Of a DNA stretch of 64,000 bases, positions 50,670-59,726 are shown piece after piece (position 1 is the first letter of the stretch; every line of letters begins with the position of its first letter). The DNA is taken from NCBI RefSeq assembly GCF_023229695.1, contig NZ_JALNYS010000005.1, forward strand, positions 62,001-126,000, written 5' to 3'. This stretch comes from Sulfuricurvum sp. Lineage in GTDB: Bacteria > Campylobacterota > Campylobacteria > Campylobacterales > Sulfurimonadaceae. The notes below the pieces were generated by a model. That model made no database searches and had not been told where the DNA came from. It worked only from the letters and a program-made list of their open reading frames with translations. The position numbers and the translations under genes were made by a program.

Positions 50670-52568
50670 ATGGATATTGTAGAGAAAAACTTAGCCATTA
50701 TTGAAGAATGCATTCAGACTAAGAGTTATCAAGAAGTTGAAACTGAGCGTTTTGAACTAAAAGATTTATCAAGAGGGTGGGGTGATGATTGGCAAAAAAG
50801 TGTATGTGCTTTTTTAAATACTAACGGTGGAATAATTATTATTGGAATAAATGATAAAAATAACTCCAAGCCTCCTCATTATAAATTTATGGGGTATGTC
50901 AATAGTTCTGATCATGAAAATTATTTAAAAGATACTTTGCCAAAATTGTTTAAAGATAGAGATGGAAAAGTATTAGATTTGACTATAAATAATATTTTTA
51001 GATATGAGATTCGTCCTTTTTTAAGCGGAAACGTAGTTGTGGTTTATGTAGAAAGTCTACCGGATGATGAAAAATTTGCTTACTATCAAAATGTAGCCTA
51101 TAAAAGAAGATTGACCGGCGATTATCCACTGACAAAGGGTGAAATTGAAGACTATGAAGAGCTAAAAAGAGAAATTATCACGGATAAAGAGTTGAGTATT
51201 GTTAAAAATGCGACATTGGATCAACTCAATATCGATACGTTGAATCAATATATTCTGAGATATAACAAAGGAAAAAGTAAAGGTGAGACCTTAAAGGCTG
51301 ATTTGAACGGTGCTTTGTCTTTTTTAACCCGTCAAGGTTTTGTGCGTGAAAATAGCCCAACTTTATTGGGTATGCTGGTTTGTGGTAACGATGTAGAAAA
51401 TTACATTCAAGGAAAATGTGAAGCAGATTGTTATGTTGTATCTCCGCATAAAGTTGCTGAGAGTAAAGAGATAATCAATGACAATATCATCGGACTGATA
51501 GAAAGAACAACTAATTATGTATGGCGTAATATTAAGGTAGGTATTGGCTATTCTAAAGGTGGAACGGCTGAACCTGAATATCCTGAAGAGCTGTTACGCG
51601 AAAGTATCAATAATGCATTTGCACACAGAAATTACAATACAGATCGTTTTATCATCATTGAAATTAGACCTAATGATAGTTTAATGATTAGAAATCCTGG
51701 TGCATTTGAACGTCGTCAGCGGATAATATTGGACTCAGAGTATGGAAAAATTAGACGAATCGTACCCATACAAGTCGCTAGAAATCCAAAATTAACGCAT
51801 CTTTTGAAAAGTTTTGATTTTTGGGAAGGGAAAGGACGAGGGCTGACATCATTAATAGATGCTTGTTTAGAAAATCAAATTGATGTCCCTTATTATGTAC
51901 TTTCTGACGGTGAAATTAAATTATTTATTCCAAAAGGAAAAGTATATGATAATGAAATGGATCTTTGGTTAGGTAGTTTTGCCGGTTATATTTCTAAAAA
52001 ATTGGGTAGAGAATTAACGTTTGATGAAAAAATAATGTTGAGCTTTTTTTATAAATCAGAACGTCTAAATAGAATTGAGCAGTATACCATCTTACTCACT
52101 ATGGATAATAATCATAAAGATGTGATTGCAACACTTGAAGAAAATAAGTTGATATTTAAAAATTCAGTAAGCCCTGAAATTTATCCAATCTATCAAGTAG
52201 ATAGAATTTTAATGAAAAAAGAATTTTCGAATGAACTCAAAGAAATTTATGGTGAAGAGGAATGGAATAGTTTAAAGCAAGATTATCAGGATGTTTTGAG
52301 TGCTATCTATCGTCATAATATGTATTCATCTCCATTAGAAATAATCAATGCAAATAATATGGGAAATTTCTTATATTTCGAAAAGAACAAAGCAGTCAAT
52401 GATCCGAAAGCGTTTGAAAATTATAAAAGAAGAATTAGAAATATTTTTAATCAATTGGAAATAAAGCAGTATATATATCGAAAAGACAAAAAAAACAAAG
52501 AAGAAAAAGGAAAGCCAAATTTTGTAATTAATACTGATTTTAAACAGATTGGTACGTTGTTTAATTGA
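50670..52568 (+). CDS. AlbA_2/Schlafen-like protein with HATPase-type C-domain
   Basis: 632 residues. The N-terminal part (about 20-150: ERFELKDLSRGWGDDWQKSVCAFLNTNGG..IIIGI.D) is the AlbA_2 (Schlafen AAA_4) DNA/RNA-binding type. A middle part (ELLRESINNAFAHRNY...DSLMIRNPGAF...NPKLTHLLKS) is a GHKL-like ATP-binding fold found in 'RecG-like' regulators. A C-terminal helical segment follows. Such genes are common in mobile islands; some act in regulation or phage defence. Its AT-rich codon use and the toxin remnant cut off right after its stop suggest insertion. Confidence 0.75.
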   Translation: MDIVEKNLAIIEECIQTKSYQEVETERFELKDLSRGWGDDWQKSVCAFLNTNGGIIIIGINDKNNSKPPHYKFMGYVNSSDHENYLKDTLPKLFKDRDGKVLDLTINNIFRYEIRPFLSGNVVVVYVESLPDDEKFAYYQNVAYKRRLTGDYPLTKGEIEDYEELKREIITDKELSIVKNATLDQLNIDTLNQYILRYNKGKSKGETLKADLNGALSFLTRQGFVRENSPTLLGMLVCGNDVENYIQGKCEADCYVVSPHKVAESKEIINDNIIGLIERTTNYVWRNIKVGIGYSKGGTAEPEYPEELLRESINNAFAHRNYNTDRFIIIEIRPNDSLMIRNPGAFERRQRIILDSEYGKIRRIVPIQVARNPKLTHLLKSFDFWEGKGRGLTSLIDACLENQIDVPYYVLSDGEIKLFIPKGKVYDNEMDLWLGSFAGYISKKLGRELTFDEKIMLSFFYKSERLNRIEQYTILLTMDNNHKDVIATLEENKLIFKNSVSPEIYPIYQVDRILMKKEFSNELKEIYGEEEWNSLKQDYQDVLSAIYRHNMYSSPLEIINANNMGNFLYFEKNKAVNDPKAFENYKRRIRNIFNQLEIKQYIYRKDKKNKEEKGKPNFVINTDFKQIGTLFN

Positions 52569-52653
52569 GGATGATATTGTTCTATGGGTTATTTCGGCGA
52601 GAAAAGCAATCAAAAGTGAACAACAAGCCTATCATGCAAGGAGCAGAAAATGA
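52567..52653 (+). pseudogene. Remnant of a BrnT-like toxin (C-terminal 28 residues)
   Basis: Translating from 52567 gives EDDIVLWVISARKAIKSEQQ... up to a stop at 52653. IISAR.A...E is the C-terminal signature of BrnT-family RNase toxins. The N-terminal two thirds are missing: the AlbA-like gene begins upstream where it should be. Confidence 0.5.
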
Positions 52654-52825
52654 AAAAAGTGTACGATTTAAGCAAAACTGAACGGGGGGTAGTTCTATGT
52701 ACCACTCGAAGAGTTTGAAGCACCTATTTCGAAAAAGATGTAGCGGCTTTTCTATGGAAAAAGTACAGGGGGAAAAAGAGACGCTTCAAAGCGTTATTAA
52801 TGAATTGTTACGGGAAGATATCTAG
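52650..52825 (+). pseudogene. Decayed antitoxin gene of the BrnT-like remnant
   Basis: Its ATG overlaps the toxin stop (ATGA), as in intact pairs. It starts MKKVYDLSKTERG, then must change frame to read FYVPLEEFEAPI, and again to read EKETLQSVINELLREDI at the end. At least two frameshifts have destroyed it. The pieces resemble RHH-type antitoxins paired with BrnT toxins. Confidence 0.45.
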
Positions 52826-52871
52826 ATTGCAAAGAAAATGTTAGTTTAAGTCGAAAAAAAGGAGATCATAA

Positions 52872-53438
52872 ATGTCAAAAGTTCTTGTGCCGATCGCGAC
52901 CGGGTTTGAAGAGATTGAAGCGGTTGCGATGATCGATGTGATGCGTCGCGGAGGGATAGAGGTGATCGTGGCGTCGCTGGATGAGCAGCTGCTGGTCAAA
53001 GGGGCTCATGGGATTATGATTCAGGCGGAGCGTCCGATAGAGGGGATAAGCGCCGATCAGATCGACATGATTGTCCTCCCCGGAGGGTGGGGCGGTACGA
53101 AAGCGCTGGCGTCGGATTTGGCGGTTCAGATATTGCTTCAGGAGATGGATAGCAAGGGGAAAGCGATCGGGGCAATCTGCGCCGCTCCGTTTGCCCTCTA
53201 CACCGCAGGGGTCCTTAAAGAGGGGTACACCTGTTATCCGAGTGTTGAAGAGCAGATCGAGGTAGAGGGGTATCAGGGGAACAAACATGCCGTGATCGAG
53301 ACGGAGAATATCATGACGTCACGGGGACCGGGTACAGCGATCTGTTTTGGTCTTGCCATCGTCAAAAAACTTGCGGGGCAGGAGACCTATGAGGCGCTTA
53401 GGGGCGGTTTGCTGGCGGATTACTGTGCGCATCTCTAA
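52872..53438 (+). CDS. DJ-1/PfpI (YajL-like) protein
   Basis: 188 residues. GFEEIEAV (about 11-18) carries the conserved Glu, and AICAAPFAL places the reactive cysteine at C103 in the nucleophile elbow. Family members act as chaperone or glyoxal-protective enzymes in oxidative stress; which applies here is open. A GGAGATCATAA leader precedes the ATG. The next gene starts inside its end. Confidence 0.9.
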   Translation: MSKVLVPIATGFEEIEAVAMIDVMRRGGIEVIVASLDEQLLVKGAHGIMIQAERPIEGISADQIDMIVLPGGWGGTKALASDLAVQILLQEMDSKGKAIGAICAAPFALYTAGVLKEGYTCYPSVEEQIEVEGYQGNKHAVIETENIMTSRGPGTAICFGLAIVKKLAGQETYEALRGGLLADYCAHL

Positions 53439-54177
53439 GATCCTCCCCCTCCTTGCCCTGAGCCTTTCAGCTCAGGCTCAAGTGCATCTCTCCTCCGACG
53501 AACACTATTCTCAGGAGCAGGCGTATGAATATTGCCGTGATCTGGGTCCCTCATGGCGGATGATGAGTATCAGCGAGCTGTACGCCCTCCCCAAAACCAC
53601 TCTGTTTCAAAGCGGCTACAGTTACTGGTCCTCCGACAAAACCGGATCGGATAAGACGGAAATCGGGACGGGGAGTGAGGGGGACGGCGGCATTATCGCA
53701 ATGGTCGGTTTCAGCTTTTATCCCAAAGAGCGCAATATTACCCTCTCTCCGGGGTGGAAAAAGATTGCCGCAGCCTGTAGGGACGAACCGGAAACGCAAC
53801 GCAACCGCAATTACCGTCTAACCCCCGAAGGGACGCTAGACCCTGCTTCCGCCATTGTGTGGCACCCGTTCGATGCGACCGACAAGCGGGCAAAGTATAC
53901 GCAGGAGCAGGCGAAAGAGATGTGCGAGAATCTTACCCTCTCGGGGCGCACCTGGCGTCTTCCGAGTACCGATGAGCTCTACGGTATCGTCGATTACGAT
54001 TTCACCCGTCCCACCGTGAATATGAAGTTTTTCGGTCCGATGATGCACCGCTACTATTGGACGGCGGATTCTTTGAATGAAAAAGAGGGGTATGTAGTCG
54101 GATTCAAACTCGGCTCCGTTGCCACCGTTTCCAAAAAAGAGTCGGCGTACGCGCGGTGTGTGAGCGATAACGAGTAA
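53425..54177 (+). CDS. Secreted protein with two DUF1566-like repeats (GTG start)
   Basis: 250 residues from a GTG at 53425, chosen because a signal peptide (VRISKILPLLALSLSAQA) then opens the protein; the longer frame runs deep inside the DJ-1 gene. Two similar repeats contain Y[ST]QEQA.E.C..L...WR and [IT][SD]ELY[AG], the pattern of DUF1566/Lcl C-terminal domains, which are lectin-like. Exported; ligand unknown. Confidence 0.7.
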   Translation: MRISKILPLLALSLSAQAQVHLSSDEHYSQEQAYEYCRDLGPSWRMMSISELYALPKTTLFQSGYSYWSSDKTGSDKTEIGTGSEGDGGIIAMVGFSFYPKERNITLSPGWKKIAAACRDEPETQRNRNYRLTPEGTLDPASAIVWHPFDATDKRAKYTQEQAKEMCENLTLSGRTWRLPSTDELYGIVDYDFTRPTVNMKFFGPMMHRYYWTADSLNEKEGYVVGFKLGSVATVSKKESAYARCVSDNE

Positions 54178-54288
54178 AATTTTCAATCGGATACGGCTTT
54201 ACAATAGGGGAAAGTGATCGGTATTTTTCTCGCTATTGTATTGACTGCTCTACAAAATCGGGAACATCGTATTTGAAAAATACCCCCT

Positions 54289-55404
54289 TTAGTACATTGC
54301 ATCCATCGTATGGATGAGATCATACATTTGTTGATCTAAAGTTTCGACATGCTGTGTCAACATCACCATCTCATTCATATTTTCGTTTAAAGTATCACTG
54401 TTATTACTGATGGACTGAATTAAAAAATTGATGGTTTCGGAACTAGCTGCAAGACTTATTTGTGTACGTTCGGCCAGTTTTCTCACTTCATCAGCAACAA
54501 CGGCGAATCCACGTCCATGATCACCGGCCCGCGCCGCTTCGATTGCGGCATTGAGTGCAAGAAGATTTGTCTGATCGGCAATATCGCGGATGGTGATTAA
54601 AATCTCTTTTGTTTCACGCGCATTTTCGGCCAACATTTGTAGATTGTCAAAAAATCGCTGTTCCTTGGATGCGACAGAGTGAATTAATGCTGAGGAGAGC
54701 CTCATTGTTTCGTTAAGCTGGAGGAATCGGGTATCTCGTAACGCTTTGAATTCTCTGATTTTGGCATCAAGAGCTTCTTTGGCTTCATGATTTTGGAGTT
54801 CCATAGAGAGCAGCGCATTTCCGAGGTCATTAACTTTTTGACATAACAATTCCATTTTTCCATGGGTATAGATTTGCAAGCGGGTTTGATATTTTCCTTC
54901 TTCAAGAGCCGTTAGAACCTGTATGATGTCATCGATACTGTTTTCGATGACATCAAGCATAGAATTCATCGTTTTTTGTAACAAATGAACATGTGGTGTT
55001 GTCGTATCATTGGTTGCCCGACATTTATAATAGCCGTTTCGTACTTTATCCGCCAGCAAAACCATTTCGCCGGCTGTTTTGATATCATTGAAAAGTCTCT
55101 CTTCATATGCGTGTGCAATCGTGTTGAATTGTTCTTCTATACTTCCTGAACGTGCCGAGATCGGGATGAAATGATTACGTTTATAATCGATAAGTTGGTG
55201 AAAACTCTCGAAGTGTTGACTAAGTTCGGGAATTTTTTGGGTCATAGGCTGATACAGTATCCAGATTGAAGTTGTGAGAGTTACAGCAGATAGAGCTAAA
55301 AGAAAGAGTGGGTTTTTGGTAAAATACCAAAAAATAATAACAATGCTACTGAACAGTAGTAAGCTGAGTGATGGAATCAATCTATTTTTCATAGGCTGCT
55401 TCAT
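54289..55404 (-). CDS. cetA: CetA-like energy-taxis methyl-accepting protein
   Basis: 371 residues from the ATG at 55404, which overlaps the stop of the PAS gene (ATGA). Two adjacent membrane helices (about 9-27 and 30-50) with almost no periplasmic loop, a linker, and the chemoreceptor hairpin tip (DIADQTNLLALNAAIEAARAGDHGRGFAVVADEVRKLAERTQ) are seen. As in Campylobacter CetA it lacks its own sensor and would take its signal from the PAS protein next to it. Confidence 0.8.
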   Translation of the reverse strand: MKQPMKNRLIPSLSLLLFSSIVIIFWYFTKNPLFLLALSAVTLTTSIWILYQPMTQKIPELSQHFESFHQLIDYKRNHFIPISARSGSIEEQFNTIAHAYEERLFNDIKTAGEMVLLADKVRNGYYKCRATNDTTTPHVHLLQKTMNSMLDVIENSIDDIIQVLTALEEGKYQTRLQIYTHGKMELLCQKVNDLGNALLSMELQNHEAKEALDAKIREFKALRDTRFLQLNETMRLSSALIHSVASKEQRFFDNLQMLAENARETKEILITIRDIADQTNLLALNAAIEAARAGDHGRGFAVVADEVRKLAERTQISLAASSETINFLIQSISNNSDTLNENMNEMVMLTQHVETLDQQMYDLIHTMDAMY

Positions 55405-55784
55405 TTTTTTGTATAGTGATCGAAGGCAGTTCGGATTTCTATTGCGTTTGCTTTTCGACGGCATGAAATGTACCCGCTTTTTCCGTCTTTGTACCCGACA
55501 TTTGGATATACGGTCGCAAAAACCCAATAATACCCACCATCTTTTGTTTTATTTTTGATATATCCTTTCCATATATTTCCCCCTTTGAGCGTTTTCCATA
55601 GCGCTTGGAATGCTTCTTTGGGCATATCCGGATGGCGGACGATACTATGCGGTTTTCCAACCAGTTCATGGAGGGTATATCCGGCGATTTTACAAAAATC
55701 TTCATTGGCAAAAACTATTTTTCCGTGTGCATCGGTTTGAGAAACTAGAAAATCCGTATCTTCCAATAGGTATTCTTTCTCCAT
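55401..55784 (-). CDS. cetB: CetB-like PAS sensor for energy taxis
   Basis: 127 residues, a single Aer-type PAS domain: TDFLVSQTDAHGKIVFANEDFCKIAGYTLHELVGKPHSIVRHPDMP...GYIKNKTKDGGYYWV. In this group it binds FAD and reads the redox state. Translationally coupled to the CetA-like receptor. Together they equal E. coli Aer split in two. Confidence 0.85.
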   Translation of the reverse strand: MEKEYLLEDTDFLVSQTDAHGKIVFANEDFCKIAGYTLHELVGKPHSIVRHPDMPKEAFQALWKTLKGGNIWKGYIKNKTKDGGYYWVFATVYPNVGYKDGKSGYISCRRKANAIEIRTAFDHYTKK

Positions 55785-56043
55785 GTATCCCCTTTTAATC
55801 GGTTAAGATTCAATGCAATGGTACATTTATAGAAGAGAGGAAACGGTCTTAAAAATAACCTATTTTTATTACTAGTATGTGACTTATGCAAGGTGCGCGT
55901 AATGGGTGAGCTGCGATAATACGATAAAGTCAATGGGACGGCGAGGGGTTTGGAGTCAAAAGTAATATGACCGATACATGACTAATATCATGTTAAAATC
56001 TATTGAGGTGATTACAATGCATCTATAAAAAAGAGGAAAGATT

Positions 56044-56757
56044 GTGACAATGGTTCAAAACATGTTGCTGCTCAAAGATAAAAATGTCTTGTATGCCGAG
56101 GATGACAATATTACCCGAAGAGAGACTTCGGATATATTGGGAATGCTTTTTGATAAAGTTTACGTCGCCTCAGATGGCGAGGAGGCCTATCGGCTGTATG
56201 AAGATGAGCGTCCCGATCTTGTTATTACCGATATCAAAATGCCTAAAAAAGACGGATTAGGTCTTGTTCGTCAGATTCGTAAAGAGAGCTATGCGATTCC
56301 CATTATCCTGATGACCAGTTTTGTCGAGCAGGAGATGCTCCTGAATGCCGCCAATCTTTCGATTGACGGCTATCTGGTAAAACCGGTAGAACTTGAAAAA
56401 TTGACTTTCACGATTTGTAAGGCAATACAGCGGGCCAATAAAGAGTTGGGGTTGATTGCACTGGGCAAACAGCTCTATTACAACTCCGCTACTCAGGAGC
56501 TTTACCGAAACGGATCGGTTGTGGCGTTGGGGGGAAAAGAGCATGAACTTTTGCAGCTGCTTATCAAAAACAGACACAGAACGGTTACCAAAGAGGAGAT
56601 AGGGGCGGGCTTGTGGCCGCTTGATCCGATATGCGAATCGGCGATCAAAAATATCGTGTTGAGATTGCGGAAAAAACTGGGGATCGAGATCATCATCTCC
56701 GTTCGGGGGGTCGGATATCGGCTTGACATCCGAAATCTTTCCCGTCCGGGTATATGA
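56044..56757 (+). CDS. OmpR-type response regulator (GTG start)
   Basis: 237 residues. REC domain with AEDD (18-21), the phospho-accepting D63 in VITDIKMP and K in LVKPVE (about 115), then a winged-helix DNA-binding domain (about 140-230: LLIKNRHRTVTKEEI...NIVLRLRKKLG). GAGGAAAG lies at the right distance from the GTG at 56044; an ATG two codons later is an alternative. It overlaps the kinase gene by 4 nt (ATGA). Confidence 0.9.
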   Translation: MTMVQNMLLLKDKNVLYAEDDNITRRETSDILGMLFDKVYVASDGEEAYRLYEDERPDLVITDIKMPKKDGLGLVRQIRKESYAIPIILMTSFVEQEMLLNAANLSIDGYLVKPVELEKLTFTICKAIQRANKELGLIALGKQLYYNSATQELYRNGSVVALGGKEHELLQLLIKNRHRTVTKEEIGAGLWPLDPICESAIKNIVLRLRKKLGIEIIISVRGVGYRLDIRNLSRPGI

Positions 56758-59633
56758 AACCGCTTTTTCCGGCAGGATTGCTGGTTCCCGTCGTTTTGTC
56801 CGCCCATATCACTGCCGTCGAACTTAGCTCCTGTCTGGCCGTTTTGGCATCGGGCGGGGTTCTCCTCTCGGCGTATCTTCTCTACCTTGTAAAACAGCTC
56901 AAAAAGGAGCGCGATCAGGTTCTCAGAAAACAGGAGACCGACTCGAAGATCCTTTTTCTACAGTCGCGCTACGCTTCGATGGGAGAAATGCTCGGAAACA
57001 TCGCCCACCAGTGGAAACAGCCGCTCAATGCCATCGGTACGATTCAGAACAACATAAAAGCCGCCCTCATTTTTCAGGGGGAAATCTCCAAAGAGAAACT
57101 TTTGGATTCGGTTGAAACCAGTTTTAAGCTACTTCAGCATCTGGCTGAAACCATCGATACGTTTTATAGTTTTTTGGCACAACACCATAATGAGAACAAA
57201 AATTTTCTCATTACCGATGAGCTATCTAAAATCCGTAAAATAACCGAATATTCGTTTGAAAACAGCCGTATCCGCCTTTATTTCGAGCTGGAAGCGAATC
57301 CGACCATTCAGGGCAACCCTAACGAATTTACCCACGCGATACTCAACCTTATCCTCAATGCCAAGGAGGCATTTGACGGGAGAGAAACCGATGTTCCAAC
57401 AATCACCGTTCGGGTCGAAGAGGGGGAAACAAAGTGTATCATCCGGGTTGAGGATAATGCGGGGGGGATTCGTATAACGCCGATCGGTATGGTTTTTGAT
57501 CTCCATTTCACTACAAAAGAAGAGGGGTCCGGGCTGGGTTTGTTTATGACCAAAAACATCGTTGAAAATCGATTCGGGGGGAGTATTGATGTTTGCAACG
57601 CAAACGGCGGAGCCTGTTTTACGATAGAGCTCCCTTATGCTGAATACGGTGAGCGTTTCAGCAATACGTTCTTACCCGGTAAAAGACTCTCGCTGGAGCG
57701 GATCAATCAGCTCTCCCGTAAAATCATCGAACTCGAAGAGGTCGAAAAAACTCTCCAGAAATGGGCCGATATTTTTAAACATGCCCGTTGGGGAATCGCA
57801 CTGCATATCGGGATCAGCAACCGCTTCGAAGCAACCAATGCCGCATTTAACGCACTGTACGGATACACGTCCGAAGAATTAAAAAAAATGAGTGTAGGGG
57901 AGCTCCTTGCACCGGGGTTCGCAACCGCCATTTTGGAGATTCAGAAAGAGGCTTTTGAAAAAGGGTATGCGGTATTTGAAACACTTCATAAGCGTAAGGA
58001 CGGAAACCTTTTCCCCGTCATTATCGAGTTGATTGTTATCAAAGATGAAGAGGGGGAAATACTCTATCATATTGCCAACGTCTGGGATATGACGGAACAA
58101 AAAGAGGCGGAAGAGAGGCTGTTGCTGAAAAAATTCGCCCTCGATCATATCAAGGACGCCGTCTTTTTGATCGATGAAAACGGAGATTTTTATTATGTCA
58201 ACGAGGGAGCGTGTCGTGCACTGGGATATACCCAGGAGGAATTCGCGGGGATGAACGTCGGAGATGTCGATCCTGATTGGCCGAAAGAGCGATGGCCGGA
58301 ACACTGGGGGATTCTTAAAGAGGTCGGGAACATGACGATGGAGCTTAAACATCGACGTAAAGACGGTTCCGTTTTTCCGGTGGAGGTGAGTACCAACTAC
58401 ATCGAATATAAAGGGAGGCACTACAATATGGCGATCGCCCGAGATATTACTGAACGAAAAGTTGCCGAAAAAGATCTTTTAATCATCGAAAAAGCGCTGA
58501 ATAATACAAACGAAGCGACCTATATCATGATGGGAAGGCGCATCGTCAAGGTGAATGAGGGGGCTTGCCGGATGACCGCCTATGCGCGCGAAGAACTCGA
58601 ACGGATGAGCATATTCGAACTTGATCCCGACATAGATGAAGAGAGGCTGAGCCTCAATATCTCTCATATGCAGATAAACAATCAAAGCCTCCGTTTCGAA
58701 ACCAGACATCGTACGAAAGAGGGAGTTTTCCTCGACGTTGAAATTGATACAAGTGTATTCGAGTATGAGGGAACTCTCTATTCGTTCTCGGCGGTTCGGG
58801 ATATCACCGAACAGAAAAAAGTCGAAGAAACGATCCGAAATCTAAACGGTATCCTCGAAAGAAGGGTGGAAGAGCGTACCGTCGAACTTCAAAAAGCGCT
58901 GGAATTCAATGAAGGGATTATCAACGCCATTCCGGATATGCTTTTTGAAATCGCTCCGGAGGGAACCTATCTGAATATATGGGCACAGAATCAGGAACTG
59001 CTGGTCGCTCAAAAAGAGATGCTGATCGGTAAAAACTTTAAAGAGGTTCTCCCTCCCGATGTTGTCGATATCTCGTTTCAAACCATGAAAGAGGTGGATG
59101 AAAAAGGGTTCTCTCTGGGCAATACGTACAGTCTGGAGTTTCCTGAGGGGAAACGATGGTTTGAACTTTCCGTCACCAAAAAAGAGTCCAGCGGAACCTA
59201 TATCACCCTCTCTCGCGACATTACGGAACGTAAACAGGCGCAAGAGGAGGTGCAAAAGCTCAATGCCACGCTAAAAAAAGAGACGCAAAAGCGGCTTAGA
59301 CTTCTGGAGACGGCCGTTAATAACGTCAATGACGCCATCTACATCGTCGCAGACGATCACTCGATAACGTATGTGAACGATACGGCAACGAGAATGCTGG
59401 GGTATACCCGGGAAGAATTTTTACGGATGAAAGTTTACGATTTCGACGTATGTGCCACCTTAGATGAGCTTGATACTATTAGGGAACGTATCAACACGCA
59501 GAAAAATATTTCATTCGAAACCAGACACAAAACCAAAGAGGGACGGATCTTGGAGGTAGCCATTTCCACGACCTCATTTGAGTATGATCATGTGTCGTTT
59601 AGACTGGCGATCGTTCAGAATGTAACTGCCTGA
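56754..59633 (+). CDS. Histidine kinase with kinase core first and five PAS domains after
   Basis: 959 residues. A signal or membrane anchor (about 5-46) is followed at once by HisKA (NIAHQWKQPLN, H85), an N box (NLILNAKEAFDG) and G boxes (DNAGGI, GSGLGLFM) up to about residue 300. Then come five PAS units: about 335-460, 462-580, 585-700, 725-835 and 845-959. Four are marked by '.ITE[RQ]K' ends. PAS domains normally come before the kinase. Partner of the upstream regulator by coupling. Confidence 0.85.
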   Translation: MKPLFPAGLLVPVVLSAHITAVELSSCLAVLASGGVLLSAYLLYLVKQLKKERDQVLRKQETDSKILFLQSRYASMGEMLGNIAHQWKQPLNAIGTIQNNIKAALIFQGEISKEKLLDSVETSFKLLQHLAETIDTFYSFLAQHHNENKNFLITDELSKIRKITEYSFENSRIRLYFELEANPTIQGNPNEFTHAILNLILNAKEAFDGRETDVPTITVRVEEGETKCIIRVEDNAGGIRITPIGMVFDLHFTTKEEGSGLGLFMTKNIVENRFGGSIDVCNANGGACFTIELPYAEYGERFSNTFLPGKRLSLERINQLSRKIIELEEVEKTLQKWADIFKHARWGIALHIGISNRFEATNAAFNALYGYTSEELKKMSVGELLAPGFATAILEIQKEAFEKGYAVFETLHKRKDGNLFPVIIELIVIKDEEGEILYHIANVWDMTEQKEAEERLLLKKFALDHIKDAVFLIDENGDFYYVNEGACRALGYTQEEFAGMNVGDVDPDWPKERWPEHWGILKEVGNMTMELKHRRKDGSVFPVEVSTNYIEYKGRHYNMAIARDITERKVAEKDLLIIEKALNNTNEATYIMMGRRIVKVNEGACRMTAYAREELERMSIFELDPDIDEERLSLNISHMQINNQSLRFETRHRTKEGVFLDVEIDTSVFEYEGTLYSFSAVRDITEQKKVEETIRNLNGILERRVEERTVELQKALEFNEGIINAIPDMLFEIAPEGTYLNIWAQNQELLVAQKEMLIGKNFKEVLPPDVVDISFQTMKEVDEKGFSLGNTYSLEFPEGKRWFELSVTKKESSGTYITLSRDITERKQAQEEVQKLNATLKKETQKRLRLLETAVNNVNDAIYIVADDHSITYVNDTATRMLGYTREEFLRMKVYDFDVCATLDELDTIRERINTQKNISFETRHKTKEGRILEVAISTTSFEYDHVSFRLAIVQNVTA

Positions 59634-59726
59634 AGAGCGTTTTGAGAGGTTTGTATACCGTTCAATTCCTAAACGGATATAAGGGCAACCGAATCGGTGT
59701 GACCCGAATATGACCGTCGTAACGGT

